Origin: Bolinopsis microptera
Taxonomy: Eukaryota > Ctenophora > Tentaculata > Lobata > Bolinopsidae
DNA length: 64,000 bases
Direction of reading: 5' to 3'
Assembly: GCF_026151205.1 (NCBI RefSeq)
Contig: NC_087080.1
Location: forward strand, 8,087,720 to 8,151,719
In this document: positions 1 through 9,192 of the stretch, one piece after another
Layout of the letters: each line of letters starts with the position of its first letter
How positions within the stretch are numbered: the first letter of the stretch is position 1
Made by a program: the position numbers and the translations under genes
Notes under the pieces: model-generated
What the model saw: the letters and a program-made list of their open reading frames with translations, nothing else
What the model was told of the DNA's origin: nothing
The model's database searches: none

Positions 1-1090
1 AAATTATTTTTTTTCCCCGTCAGCAACGAGTTCTGCCATCTTATGCGACGTTCCAAAAAGGGTTTGTGTCCTCATTGCTGCTCCGAATCTGCTTCCCCCG
101 TTAAAACATATTTTATTTCTATGCAAGTGGGACAGTCCACTTCATCATTCTCACACTCAGTCAACTCTGCAGGGTCATTTATATCCTCCTCTCATTCAAT
201 CGGATGATGTTTTCATCTTCAAATATTTGCAGGAAAGGTAACTTGAACTTCTTACCATCGTCCACGACAGCCTTGGTACCTCGTTCCATGGCTTTCTTCA
301 AGCTATCTATTTTGATGTCACTTGAACTCAAATCGTGGACCTCCTTCGTATCATTCTTCCATGTCTCGTGTGGTAGTGGAACTTCTTCCCTGAAAATACT
401 GCGTTCCACGGGAATGGGCCATAGGCTGTCATGTCATCTGCAAGAGCGAGCTCTGAGCGAAGATTTCTTTTCTCGCAGCCGTATGCTAAAGTTATGGCAT
501 CGAGATTTGTGCGGCGACCAGCAAAGATACCAGTTCGAATCCAAGCAAAGAGTTGTTCATTAGCATCAGATCCTAGTAGGTATGTTGTTACTTTTGCAGA
601 AAAAGGAGATAGAGAATGAGTCCATCGCAAGTACATTTCAGATCTTTAAACGTCTGCCAAGTTATAAACTGACAACTATCAGTTATATTAGATTTCCAGA
701 GAACAAAAAAAAGACTTGCAGTACCAAGCCTTTTCTACTCTCTGCTCAGGACTAAAATCCTTGTCTAAGAAAGCCTCAGCTAGGAAAATGGATACTCTTC
801 AGAAAAAGTCCTGTGGCTGAATATCCTTCTCTCAAAAAATACTAGTATAAGCAGGACAGATCCAGAACAAGTGAAGGCAAGGATCTTGACGGTCAGTCGG
901 ATTCAAAGCACTGAGAGAAGTATAGGCAAGCATATAGGGGTTGTCCTTGATGAAATTATAGATGAGTGGTAACATCAAATATGGAACCTAATTCAGGTAT
1001 TTAATGACATGTATGATTACTGGAAGCTTTCTGGAATCCAATAGATAAAACATGTAATGGATAAGAAATCACACAAATTTCTATACATTT
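1..1090. other. Left-edge region, no supportable gene
   Basis: Open frames on the minus strand at 179-409 and 328-636 overlap in different frames. They could be two pieces of one decayed coding sequence (for example DANEQLFAWIRTGIFAGRR in one frame and EEVPLPHETWKNDTKEVHDL in the other). I recognise no family, there is no polyadenylation or splice context that joins them, and a plus-strand frame overlaps too. The rest, to about 1090, shows no coding signal. Confidence 0.3.
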
Positions 1091-1187
1091 TTTGTAGATA
1101 AATGTAGATATTTGTAGATTATTGTCAATGGATAATTCACGAAAAAAGTGGATGACATTCTACAAATATCTACAAATATCCACTTGG

Positions 1188-1210
1188 CCCCCCCCCCCCC
1201 CCCCCCCCCC
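1188..1210. repeat. Poly-C tract (23 nt) at a possible element tip
   Basis: A run of 23 C follows TTGG and directly abuts sequence that is continuous with the paralogous copy near 6585 (GAATAATGTC). The paralogue lacks the run, so this is the edge of an insertion. The adjacent 1095-1187 stretch is self-complementary (TGTAGATATTTGTAG against CTACAAATATCTACA). The tip reads GG-CCAA when viewed from the other strand, as in the elements at 5341-6036 and 10424-10803. I could not find a matching left tip. Confidence 0.5.
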
Positions 1211-1311
1211 GAATAATGTCCGACAAAAAGACGTATTTGACTGTACTAAATAAGTAAATAGGAAAATCACGTTTATGACGATTAATATAAATGTGAACCT
1301 CACAAACTAAC

Positions 1312-1649
1312 CTGCAAACGGCGATTATGATCAGGAGGCAGGTAATCACACCGATAGAGGAAAGAAGCATTGTCAGAGCTCCGGAACCAAAGTGGTCGTA
1401 CATAAACAACTGAAAAGGAGGGTGAAGATTGTTAGTTAATAATGGCACTGTTAATTAGGCTTAATTATAATCAGATTAAAGCTAAATTTAACCACCATTA
1501 AAATATTCTACATTTAAAATTAATGATGGAATAGTTTTTGTGAGAAGCAATACCCTTACCTCTATTCTTGTGATGGTCAACACATCGTCCAAGTCAGAAG
1601 TAGCTCCAGAATATACCAAGAGCAACAGAATCAATGGGAACAAAGCCAT
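1312..1649 (-). CDS. Mini-gene copy A: signal peptide plus one membrane helix
   Basis: Two coding exons are visible. Exon 1 (1649-1560, 90 nt) starts at ATG and encodes a classic signal peptide (MALFPLILLLLVYSGATS) and a short acidic ectodomain, ending in frame at a GAG|GTAAGG donor. After a 150 bp intron ending in TTTTCAG, exon 2 (1409-1312, 98 nt) encodes LFMYDHFGSG and a hydrophobic helix (TMLLSSIGVITCLLIIIAVC), with a TGCAG|GTTAGT donor. The phase leaves two bases over, so a third exon is expected; reading straight through into VCEVHIYINRHKRDF is the alternative. Topology suggests a very small type I membrane protein. I recognise no family. It is the leftmost of three tandem paralogues with identical exon and intron lengths. 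Its 3' side is interrupted by the poly-C insertion at 1188-1210. Confidence 0.6.
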
Positions 1650-1942
1650 GTTACTTCTTGAAATGATAAATAATAGGATTAGGTGCTATAATGTATAAAT
1701 GTTAGTACACTTTAAGATTTCAACATAATGAATAGATAATATCATGCCAGTAAAAGGGCTTTTCTTAATTGCTGAATGCAGTGAGACTTCAGATATAGAA
1801 AATGTTTCTATCAAATAATTGTTATTGTAAATAATGATAATGTAAATTGATGCTTACAGATTTGTTTGTTCATATAGAAATACAGGTCGACAATCCCCTG
1901 ATGTATGCAAATTGGTTAAACAATTAAAATCCGAAAACTAAC

Positions 1943-2280
1943 CTGCAGACGGCGATCACGATCAGGAGGCAGGTAATCACACCGACAGAGGAAAGAAGCA
2001 TAGTCATAGCTTCGGAACCAAAGTAGTCGTACAAAAACAACTGAAAAGTAGGGTGAAGATCGTTAGTTAATAATGGCACTGTTAATTAAGCTTAATAGAG
2101 GTAAGATTAAAGCTAAATTTAAAAACCATTAAAATATTGTACATTTAAAATTAATGATGGAATAGATTTTGTGAGAAGCAATACCCTTACCTCTATTCTT
2201 GTGATGATCAACATATTGTCCAAGTCAGGTGTAGCTCCAGAACATACCAAGAGCAACAGAATAAATGGGAACTGTGCCAT
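1943..2280 (-). CDS. Mini-gene copy B: signal peptide plus one membrane helix
   Basis: Exon 1 (2280-2191, 90 nt) encodes MAQFPFILLLLVCSGATP followed by DLDNMLIITRIE and the same GAG|GTAAGG donor. The intron is exactly 150 bp and exon 2 (2040-1943, 98 nt) encodes LFLYDYFGSE plus a membrane helix, ending TGCAG|GTTAGT. Unlike copies A and C, reading past this donor reaches a stop after about eight codons, which favours splicing. A candidate third exon lies at 1807-1789, after an AG: it completes Arg and adds NIFYI and a stop, giving about 68 residues in all. The same short exon with a stop recurs near copy C. Substitutions relative to copy A (for example D-H to D-Y, G to E) keep the frame open, consistent with coding. 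Function is unknown. Confidence 0.6.
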
Positions 2281-2340
2281 GTTATTTCTTGAAATGAGAA
2301 ATAATAGGGTTAGGTGTTATAATATTTTCCGGGAATTATA

Positions 2341-2750
2341 TGCACTAAAACTCGTGGACACTGAGAGCTGATAATTTGCAGATATTTCCCGCAAGAGAGC
2401 GAAGGTATTATCAGCACAAACTGCGAGTCAACTCAGACTGGCTGGCGGGAAGTTTCAAAACAAATAACAGTGGCGCACTATATCTAATCACACTATATAG
2501 TATCATGCACACGTATCACATTACACATCTTCCAATCGAAATCGAAACCGAAAAAATTATAACAAATGATACCTTCGCTTCTTCGGGCCGCAAATTCCCT
2601 CCAGCAAGCTATCGGGAATTATCACGCGTAGCCCTCAAAAGCGGAGGTATTATTGTATTATAATGTATAAATGTTAGTAGACTTTAAGATTTCAACATAA
2701 TGAATAGATAATATCATGACAGTAAAAAGGCTTTTCTTAATTTCTGAATC
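2341..2750. other. Spacer, no gene seen
   Basis: AT-rich sequence between mini-gene copy B and the large palindrome. The block at 2660-2740 repeats the stretch found upstream of the mini-genes (compare 1690-1760 and 7080-7150), so the duplicated mini-gene unit includes flanking DNA. The open frame at 2376-2663 has no support as a gene. Confidence 0.45.
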
Positions 2751-3500
2751 TGTATTATATCTCAGCTCCTGAAGCTCTTAGGGACTCAAAGTTTGGCTTA
2801 AATGACCGCAATGTACATGTTTATATTGACACTATGAAGGTTGTAAAGGCCCAAAATGCTTACTTTTGGAAAAAATCCAGAAAAACTGATTTTCACTGGG
2901 GCGAGTGAAACAATCTACTCTAGAAGCTAATTGAAATCGAGTATGCAGCTTGGTGTCTACAACTTTTCTAGGAACCAGGTCCTTTGTAAGGTCATTATGG
3001 ATCAGAATTGATAAGGTACGCAATTTCTATCATTAGTTCCAACCCTAGGAGGAAATTTCTAAATTACCCTCAGGCGCAAATATATTATGACTTTTGTATC
3101 TCGGCTTCTGAACGTTGTAGGGGCCTCTCGTTTAGCTCAAACTAACTGCAAAGCCCATATTTACATACAAGCTATAAAGTAACATAGGGTTTATAGTGCT
3201 TAGTTTTGGAGATATTCATTAAAAACAGTTTTAACTTTCGTGCATCCTAAAATAATAACATCAAACAGACAAAAAAAGTCTGACATACACTTTACTTGTA
3301 GCACAGCAAAATGTTCAGCATGAACACAAAATTCAGATAATATTTATGAATTATGGAGCGACACAATTCAGTTTCAGAAGCTCCTTCCAGCTATCTTATC
3401 TTATCCCCAAATGTATACCTAACATCTAACCATCTCTCTGGTTACTGCAAACCCCAATTTTATACATCTGACCATCTCTCTTGTTGCTACCATCTCGTTA

Positions 3501-3592
3501 AGGCCAAGGCTCGACCGGGACCGATTTTTTGGCCGGGACTGGGACTGAGAAAAAGTGCCGGGACCGGGATTAAGACCGGGATCCCGGTCTTA
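3501..3592 (+). repeat. CCGGGACC-rich repeat inserted in palindrome arm
   Basis: Holds several copies of the CCGGGACCGGGAT motif, beginning near GGCTCGACCGGGACC and ending with CCCGGTCTTA. The opposite palindrome arm (about 4520) is continuous without it, which marks this segment as an insertion or as a region deleted from the other arm. It is related to the larger element at 8124-8380. Repeats of this type are often ends of non-autonomous hAT elements; that assignment is inference. Confidence 0.55.
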
Positions 3593-5340
3593 CTACAAGT
3601 TGGGCTCTCCAGTACTGTTTGGCTATTATAGCTAATCAACTCCAATCCAAGCTCATGTTGTAGAATCTACTTCTAGTTTCCTTCAATTCTGCTACCTCCA
3701 CTCTAGCTCCTTCTAGCAATCTCTGAATGCTACTTCCTGCTCTATATAGCTTCCACCAACACCCATTAATTGTTTTTAAGCTACCACTAGCACCTGCAAA
3801 TTCTAGCCCTATCCAGCAACCTCGGACTTACTCCTACTCTGTTCAGCTATCACCAGCACCTGCAAATTCTAGCAAATCCAGCAACCTCAGACTACTTTCT
3901 GCTCTACCCACCTTACAATAGCAAACGGTAGTCGGTACCCACAAATTTTAGTTACTTCCAGCTACTTCGGGCTACATCCTTCCTCACTCAGTTAGTTGAG
4001 CACTCTCAAATTCTATCTGTTTTTGCCTAATTTAGGCTATCTCCAGCCCTCCAGGCTCCAGCTAGAATTTGAGGGTGCTTGTGATATCTGGATATAGCAT
4101 AAGGTAGTCTGAGGTTGCTGGATAGGGCTAGAATGTGCAGGTGCTAGTGGTAGCTTAACAACATTTAGTGGGTGTTGGTGGAAGCTAGATAGAGCAGAAA
4201 GTAGCATTCAGAATTTGCTAGAAATAGCAGGTTTCCTCTTCCTTAACGAGCTAGAAATTGTTGAATGCAGCTGAGGCAGCCGTAAAGAGCCAGAATAAAT
4301 GGCTGGTGGTGCTATAAAAGGCAAGAGCTAGAGGTAGCTTAAGTTAAGTTTGCTAGAAAGAGCAGAAGTTGAAGGGGCCAGGCGCCCTTGTAGTAGTAGC
4401 TAAATAGATGTAGCCGAATTCAGAGGTTGCTAGAAGTAGATTCTACTTCATTAGGTGGGATTGAAGTTAATTAGCCGTAATAGTCAAACAGTACTGGAGA
4501 GAGCCCAACTTGTGGTAGCTATAACGAGATAGTTAGATGGTCATGTATAAATTTGGGGATTGAAGTAGTTTGAAGTAACCAGAGAGATGGTTAGATGTTA
4601 GGTATACATTTGGCGATTAGATAAGATAGCTGGAAGGAGCTTCTGAAACTGAATTGTGTTGCTCCATAATTCATAAATATTATCTGAATATCGTATTCAT
4701 GCTGAACATTTTGCTGTGCTGCAAGTAAAGTGTATGTAAGACAGGAGAGTTAGAATTAACCCAAGTATCAGGGACACGAATGACTAGTCCAGGATTTAAG
4801 AAACTAAACTTTCAACACTGAAAACATTCAGATTCTTGCCAAATATATTTCGATTGTAGTCATCTCCAGTGACAATGTATGTAAGACTTTTTAGCCCGGG
4901 ATACCAAAATTAAGTACATGTTTGGTGTTATTATTTTAGGATGCACGAAAGTTTTAATGAATATCTCCAAAACTAAGCACTATAAACCCTATGTTACTTT
5001 ATAGCTTGTATGTAAATATGGGCTTTTCAGTTAGTTTGAGCTAAAAGAGAGGCCCCTACAACGTTCAGAAGCCGAGATACAAAAGTCATATTATATTTGC
5101 GCCTGAGGGTAATTTAGAAATTTCCTCCTATAGGGTTAGAACTAATGATAGAAATTGCGTACCTTATCAATTCTGATCCAAAATGACCTTACAAAGGACC
5201 TGGTTCCTAGAAAAATTGTAGACACCAAACTGCATACACGATTTCAATTAGCTTCTAGAGTAGATTTTTCACTCGTCCCAGTGAAAATCAGTTTTTCTGG
5301 ATTTTTTCCAAAAGTAAGCATTTTGGGCCTTTACAACCTT

Positions 5341-6036
5341 GGGGGGGGGGGGGGGGGGGCCAACCATATTAAAGTATATTAAAATGTAGGATTTTTCCCG
5401 ATTTTGACCCGGGGATATACTTTAATATACTTTAATATACTTTAATATATCCCTATCTCCTTGGAGGCCTACATCAAAAATTGTTGCCCAAAATAAGCTT
5501 GAAATGCAATCCTTAATCGATTCCAAAAAGTTCTTGAAAAAATATTGAAAACTGATGGAGTTATTTCAATTTTAATGAAGTTATTTTGGCTAGTATTCTG
5601 AACCGAGATATTATGTGCAATTTTCCCAATTTTGTTCATGGAGGCCATTTTACTTAGTATCCACTATATCCAACAAACACTGAGTTATATCTTTCACATA
5701 GAGTTAGTCTCATTAAAAAATATTGAAATTTTATCGAATTTGGGCAAAAGCGAATTTGGACAAAAGCGTATGCCCAAATATGGGCATATTTTTTAAAGCT
5801 CATAGCTCAGCCAATTTTTGACCAATCTGGATGGAAATTCATGTACTAGTCCTAAAACAGGCTTATCTTGCGAATCTGAGTGAAAAATATAGTTCATCAT
5901 GTAAATCTTAACGAAGAATATAAATCTTCTAATTGTAGGTATATTAAAGTATATTAAAATGTAGGATTTTTTCCGATTTTGACCCGGGGATATACTTTAA
6001 TATACTTTAATATGGTTGCCCCCCCCCCCCCCCCCC
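5341..6036. mobile_element. MITE-like element with poly-G/poly-C tips
   Basis: A 696 bp insertion begins with 19 G and ends with 18 C. Behind the homopolymer tips lie inverted repeats (CCAACCATATTAAAGTATAT at the left, its complement ending GGTTG at the right). A subterminal ~75 bp block containing TTTTGACCCGGGGATATAC occurs at both ends in the same orientation and is itself nearly palindromic. The flanks carry a 6 bp duplication, AACCTT (5335-5340 and 6037-6042). The uninterrupted site is seen in the opposite palindrome arm near 2835, which confirms insertion after the palindrome formed. No coding capacity is evident. The superfamily is not clear. Confidence 0.8.
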
Positions 6037-6696
6037 AACCTTTATAGTGTCAACATAAACATGTGCATTGCGGTCATTTTAAGCCAAACTTTGAGTACCT
6101 AAGAGCTTCAGAAGCTGAGATATAATACAAATTTGATGAAATTTGTGCCTAGGCCTGAGCTTAAAATTAGTTTTTTGCAGATATCACGGAAACAGACAAT
6201 TTCAGACCATACATTGATTAATAAGTTGTATATAAATGTGGCCATTGCGGTAATTTTAAGTCAAAACTACAGTCCCTATGACCTAACAAACAACCCTGTG
6301 TTGTCAGAAATCGTGGACATCGAAGTGCACTACACTCTGCTACTAGAGTATGAGACCTTAGATATTGAAAATATTTCTATCAAATAATTGTTATTGTAAA
6401 TAATGATAATGTAAAATGATGCTTACAGATTTTATTGTTAATGTAGAAATACAGGTTGACAATCCCCTTATGTATGCAAATTGGTCAAGCAATTAAAATC
6501 CGAAAAGTCAGAATTTTTGGGCACTCTTTGGAATGATTCCTGGGACCTGTCCCGACCATTTCCCGTTAAAATCGCTTTGTTGCGAATAATGTCTGACAAA
6601 AAGACGTATCTGACTGTACTAAATAAGTAAATTAAAAAATAAATAGGAAAATCACGTTTATGACGATTATTATAAATTTGAACCTCACAAACTAAC

Positions 6697-7034
6697 CTGC
6701 AGACGGCGATAAGGATCATGAGGCAGGTCATCATACCGATAGAGGAAAGAAGCATTGTCATGGTTCCGGAACCAAAGTGGTCGTACATAAACAACTGAAT
6801 AGGAGGGTGAAGATCGTTAGTTAATAATGGCACTGTTAATTAAGCTTAATAGAGGTAAGATTAAAGCTAAATTTAACCACCATTAAAATATTGTACATTT
6901 AAAATTAATGATGGAATAGTTTTTGGGAGAAGCAATACTCTTACCTCTTTTCTTGTGATGGTCAACATATTGTCCAAGTCAGGTGTAGCTCCAGAACATA
7001 CCAAGAGCAACAGAATAAATGGGAACACTGCCAT
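6697..7034 (-). CDS. Mini-gene copy C: signal peptide plus one membrane helix
   Basis: Exon 1 (7034-6945, 90 nt) encodes MAVFPFILLLLVCSGATP and DLDNMLTITRKE, with a GAG|GTAAGA donor. The 150 bp intron ends in TTCAG, although the tract before it is changed to CTATTCAG. Exon 2 (6794-6697, 98 nt) encodes LFMYDHFGSGTMTMLLSSIG and the rest of a membrane helix, then TGCAG|GTTAGT. The frame also stays open beyond the donor to 6468, giving a longer basic tail (NRHKRDFPIYFLIYLFSTV). A 19-nt candidate exon 3 is at 6376-6358 (adds NIFNI and a stop). The remnant of a fourth unit starts near 7190 but lacks exons 1 and 2. Likely a small secreted-pathway membrane protein of unknown role. Confidence 0.6.
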
Positions 7035-7189
7035 GTTACTTCTTGAAATGAGAAATAACAGGGTTAGGTTTTATAATGTATAAATGTTAGTACACTTTAA
7101 GATTTCAACATAATGAATAGATATCATGCCAGTAACAATGCTTTTCTTAATTTCTGAATGCATTGAACGTCTTGAAACAGTGAGACTTC

Positions 7190-7320
7190 AGATATAGAAG
7201 ATATTTCTATTAAATAATTGTTATCGTAAATAATGATAATGTAAAATGATGCTTACAGATTTGATTGTTGATGTAGAAATACAGGTCGACAATCCCCTTG
7301 GTCAAGCAATTAAAATCCGA
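7190..7320 (-). repeat. Remnant of a fourth mini-gene unit
   Basis: This stretch repeats the flank that lies downstream of mini-gene copies B and C (the blocks at 1780-1940 and 6355-6500), including the short candidate exon 3 and stop. The similarity stops at AAAATCCGAAAATAATGTCAG and exons 1 and 2 are absent, so it is a truncated duplicate. Confidence 0.55.
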
Positions 7321-7697
7321 AAATAATGTCAGAATCGAACATATCAGACCAATAATAAACTAATAAATAAGTCTACTGTAAATAATAAAATTGTCAAGAT
7401 AAAATAGTTCGCAATACGTAAGAAAAATGCCACCAGTTATCGCCAGAAACTCTCAACAAAATGTTGGTTAAAATAATTTAATTTAAACAAGCCGTTACAC
7501 GTAAGATTAAATAACTTAAACAAGTCGAACAACTGATATACAATTGTAGGCTTATAAAATTCCCAAAATTGTCATCGAAGAATAAGAAATGGGAATCCCG
7601 GTCTAAATGATTGACAATATAGTTGAAAAGATGATTTTATGAGACTGGCCATTAACTGGTCACCGGGTTAAGATCGCCTGAAAACAGTTCAACGACA

Positions 7698-8030
7698 TCA
7701 GTTACGACACCAATCACAAGCTAAAATAAAGAGTATGAAGAACTCAAAACCAGCAACAATCAGAGCTAGGTAGATTCCTTCAGGTCCCAGTTCCGCTGCC
7801 AACTTCAGTTCTAGGTCTGCCGCCTGCACACCGCTTTTTACCTTGTCGATTGTGTCGAATGTGTCCTCAACACCTCTGTTCACATCATCGATTGTGTTCT
7901 CAACACCTTTGCGCACTTGGTCATAGGTATCCTGAACACCTTTGCCGACTCCGTTGAAAAAGTCTTCGATTGCACTGCTGCCGACTGGGGACACCAGCAG
8001 CATGAATATACAGACAATGATTAGTTTCAT
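7698..8030 (-). CDS. Small secretory-pathway protein with 11-residue repeats and a C-terminal membrane helix
   Basis: A 110-residue intronless reading frame. Residues 1-19 form a strong signal peptide (MKLIIVCIFMLLVSPVGSS). Residues ~27-70 hold four consecutive 11-residue repeats (GVGKGVQDTYD, QVRKGVENTID, DVNRGVEDTFD, TIDKVKSGVQA), the period expected of a long amphipathic helix as in apolipoprotein-like and LEA-like proteins. Residues ~84-104 are a hydrophobic helix (GIYLALIVAGFEFFILFILA) followed by a short tail CDWCRN with two cysteines. The ATG at 8030 sits directly before the signal peptide. No homologue family is recognised, and the comparison with lipid-binding helices rests on periodicity only. 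The neighbouring DNA is repeat-derived, with no partner gene nearby. Confidence 0.65.
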   Translation of the reverse strand: MKLIIVCIFMLLVSPVGSSAIEDFFNGVGKGVQDTYDQVRKGVENTIDDVNRGVEDTFDTIDKVKSGVQAADLELKLAAELGPEGIYLALIVAGFEFFILFILACDWCRN

Positions 8031-8123
8031 CCTTAATAGCTGGGAAACGTGTTAAGTTTAAGGTAATGAAATGTCCGGTAACACTTCATATAATATGAAG
8101 ACATAATCTTGAAATATAACTCA

Positions 8124-8380
8124 CAGGGGTCGACCGGGACCGGGCCAGGATGACCCTCGTCCCACCGGGACCGGGATGAAACTGAAATCCCGGCCGGGAC
8201 CAGGATCAGCTCTTATTTCTTAATCCCGGCCGGGACCGGGACTTTCACGATATTTCTAGTATTAATTTGCTAGACATGCTAAATCTGCTAGAGAACTAAG
8301 AGAGGCAGAGGGTGACAACATTGAATCAAAACGGTAATCCCGGCCGGGACCGGAACAAAAACGCCAAATCCCGGTCGAGC
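8124..8380 (+). mobile_element. Non-autonomous hAT-like repeat (CCGGGACC family)
   Basis: Starts with CAGGGGTCGACCGGGACCGG, a start typical of hAT-type inverted repeats (CAGGGGT), and ends with the inverse, ATCCCGGTCGAGC. In between are repeated blocks of CCGGCCGGGACCGGGA. A clear 8 bp target duplication was not found, so the ends or the class may be wrong. The small open frame crossing it (8312-8527) is only repeat sequence. A related fragment interrupts the palindrome at 3501-3592. Confidence 0.5.
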
Positions 8381-8389
8381 TATGATGAG

Positions 8390-9185
8390 TCAAAACATTT
8401 ATTGGTTAAACCCTCTAAGTTAAAAGAATCATTAGAACGGAAATTCACAGTTTTTTTTTCAAACTTAAATGAAAGCTTTTCTGCCGTTTCAAGGTACTGG
8501 AAGCTGCATATCCGAAGAATTCTTTGATTATAGGAAAATCATAAAAAATGTCCTACAGGTAGGGCACTTTCAGAAATGACCTTTCCTCGACCCAAATTTC
8601 ACCATTTTGACTGAATTTTCCTTCACAATTAGTGAGCTCACTATAGCACAAGACACAATTGAGGTACTGAAAGCTTGTTTACCAAAGAAAGCTTTGATAA
8701 ACGGAAAATTTAAATAATAGAAAGAAATATTTTGGAAAAATTTAAAATACCTTCCTTTATGCCTTTATGCCGTTTCCATGACCGAAATTTAACAGTTTTG
8801 TCACGTCCTAGTATATAAGTTATGATTATCTAGTCTTGTAATCTAAATTCTAAACAAAAATGATAAGAGACGGAACACAGGCCTCGTTTTCATGGTGAAG
8901 TTTTACAAGCAACCCGCAAGTTGCTTGTAGTTAAATGATTGAATCTAGCTATATGTTAACAGCTAAAATGTATTAATTAAACATTTATGTGTATGAAAGT
9001 AAGTTGACGATTTGAGTATCGAAATCCAAATACCCTACAATGAGCTCAAATTTGATAGAGTTATCGGCTCGGCTGGATAACAAACTCAGGGAGGCTATTA
9101 AAATACGATATTTCAGTTTCCGCCAGCTTACGTTATTTAAGAAAAACAAACGAAAGGTTCGATAGTTAGAACTGAAGTACCATAA
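8390..9185. other. Spacer, no gene seen
   Basis: AT-rich sequence without a convincing open frame, splice chain or RNA signature. The open frame on the minus strand at 8985-9272 runs into the inverted-repeat arm (9193-9273) and shows no protein-like features. Confidence 0.4.
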
Positions 9186-9192
9186 TATAATA

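Larger units (their letters stand above)
2751..6132. repeat. Giant imperfect palindrome, arms about 1.3 kb
   Basis: Sequence from 2751 rightward reappears in reverse complement from 6132 leftward. Matching pairs include the TATCTCAGC...TTAGG block (2758 / 6120), the block near 2960-3060 (against 5100-5230), the AATTCAGTTTCAGAAGCTCC block (3363 / 4655), and a centre near 4038 where GCACTCTCAAATTCTA faces TAGAATTTGAGGGTGC. The arms differ by scattered substitutions, so this is an aged inverted duplication or foldback element. Two later insertions break the symmetry: a CCGGGACC-rich piece at 3501-3592 in the left arm and a 696 bp element at 5341-6036 in the right arm. Arm-related sequence recurs in direct tandem at 9300-10330, so the arms belong to a dispersed repeat family. 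Confidence 0.85.

Noticed and set aside
532-542. AGTTCGAATCC as a tRNA B box
   Set aside because: No A box or acceptor stem at the proper distance.
2832-5382. Mirror ORFs at 2832-3023 minus and 5155-5382 plus
   Set aside because: They are the same repeat read in both palindrome arms and carry no protein-like features.
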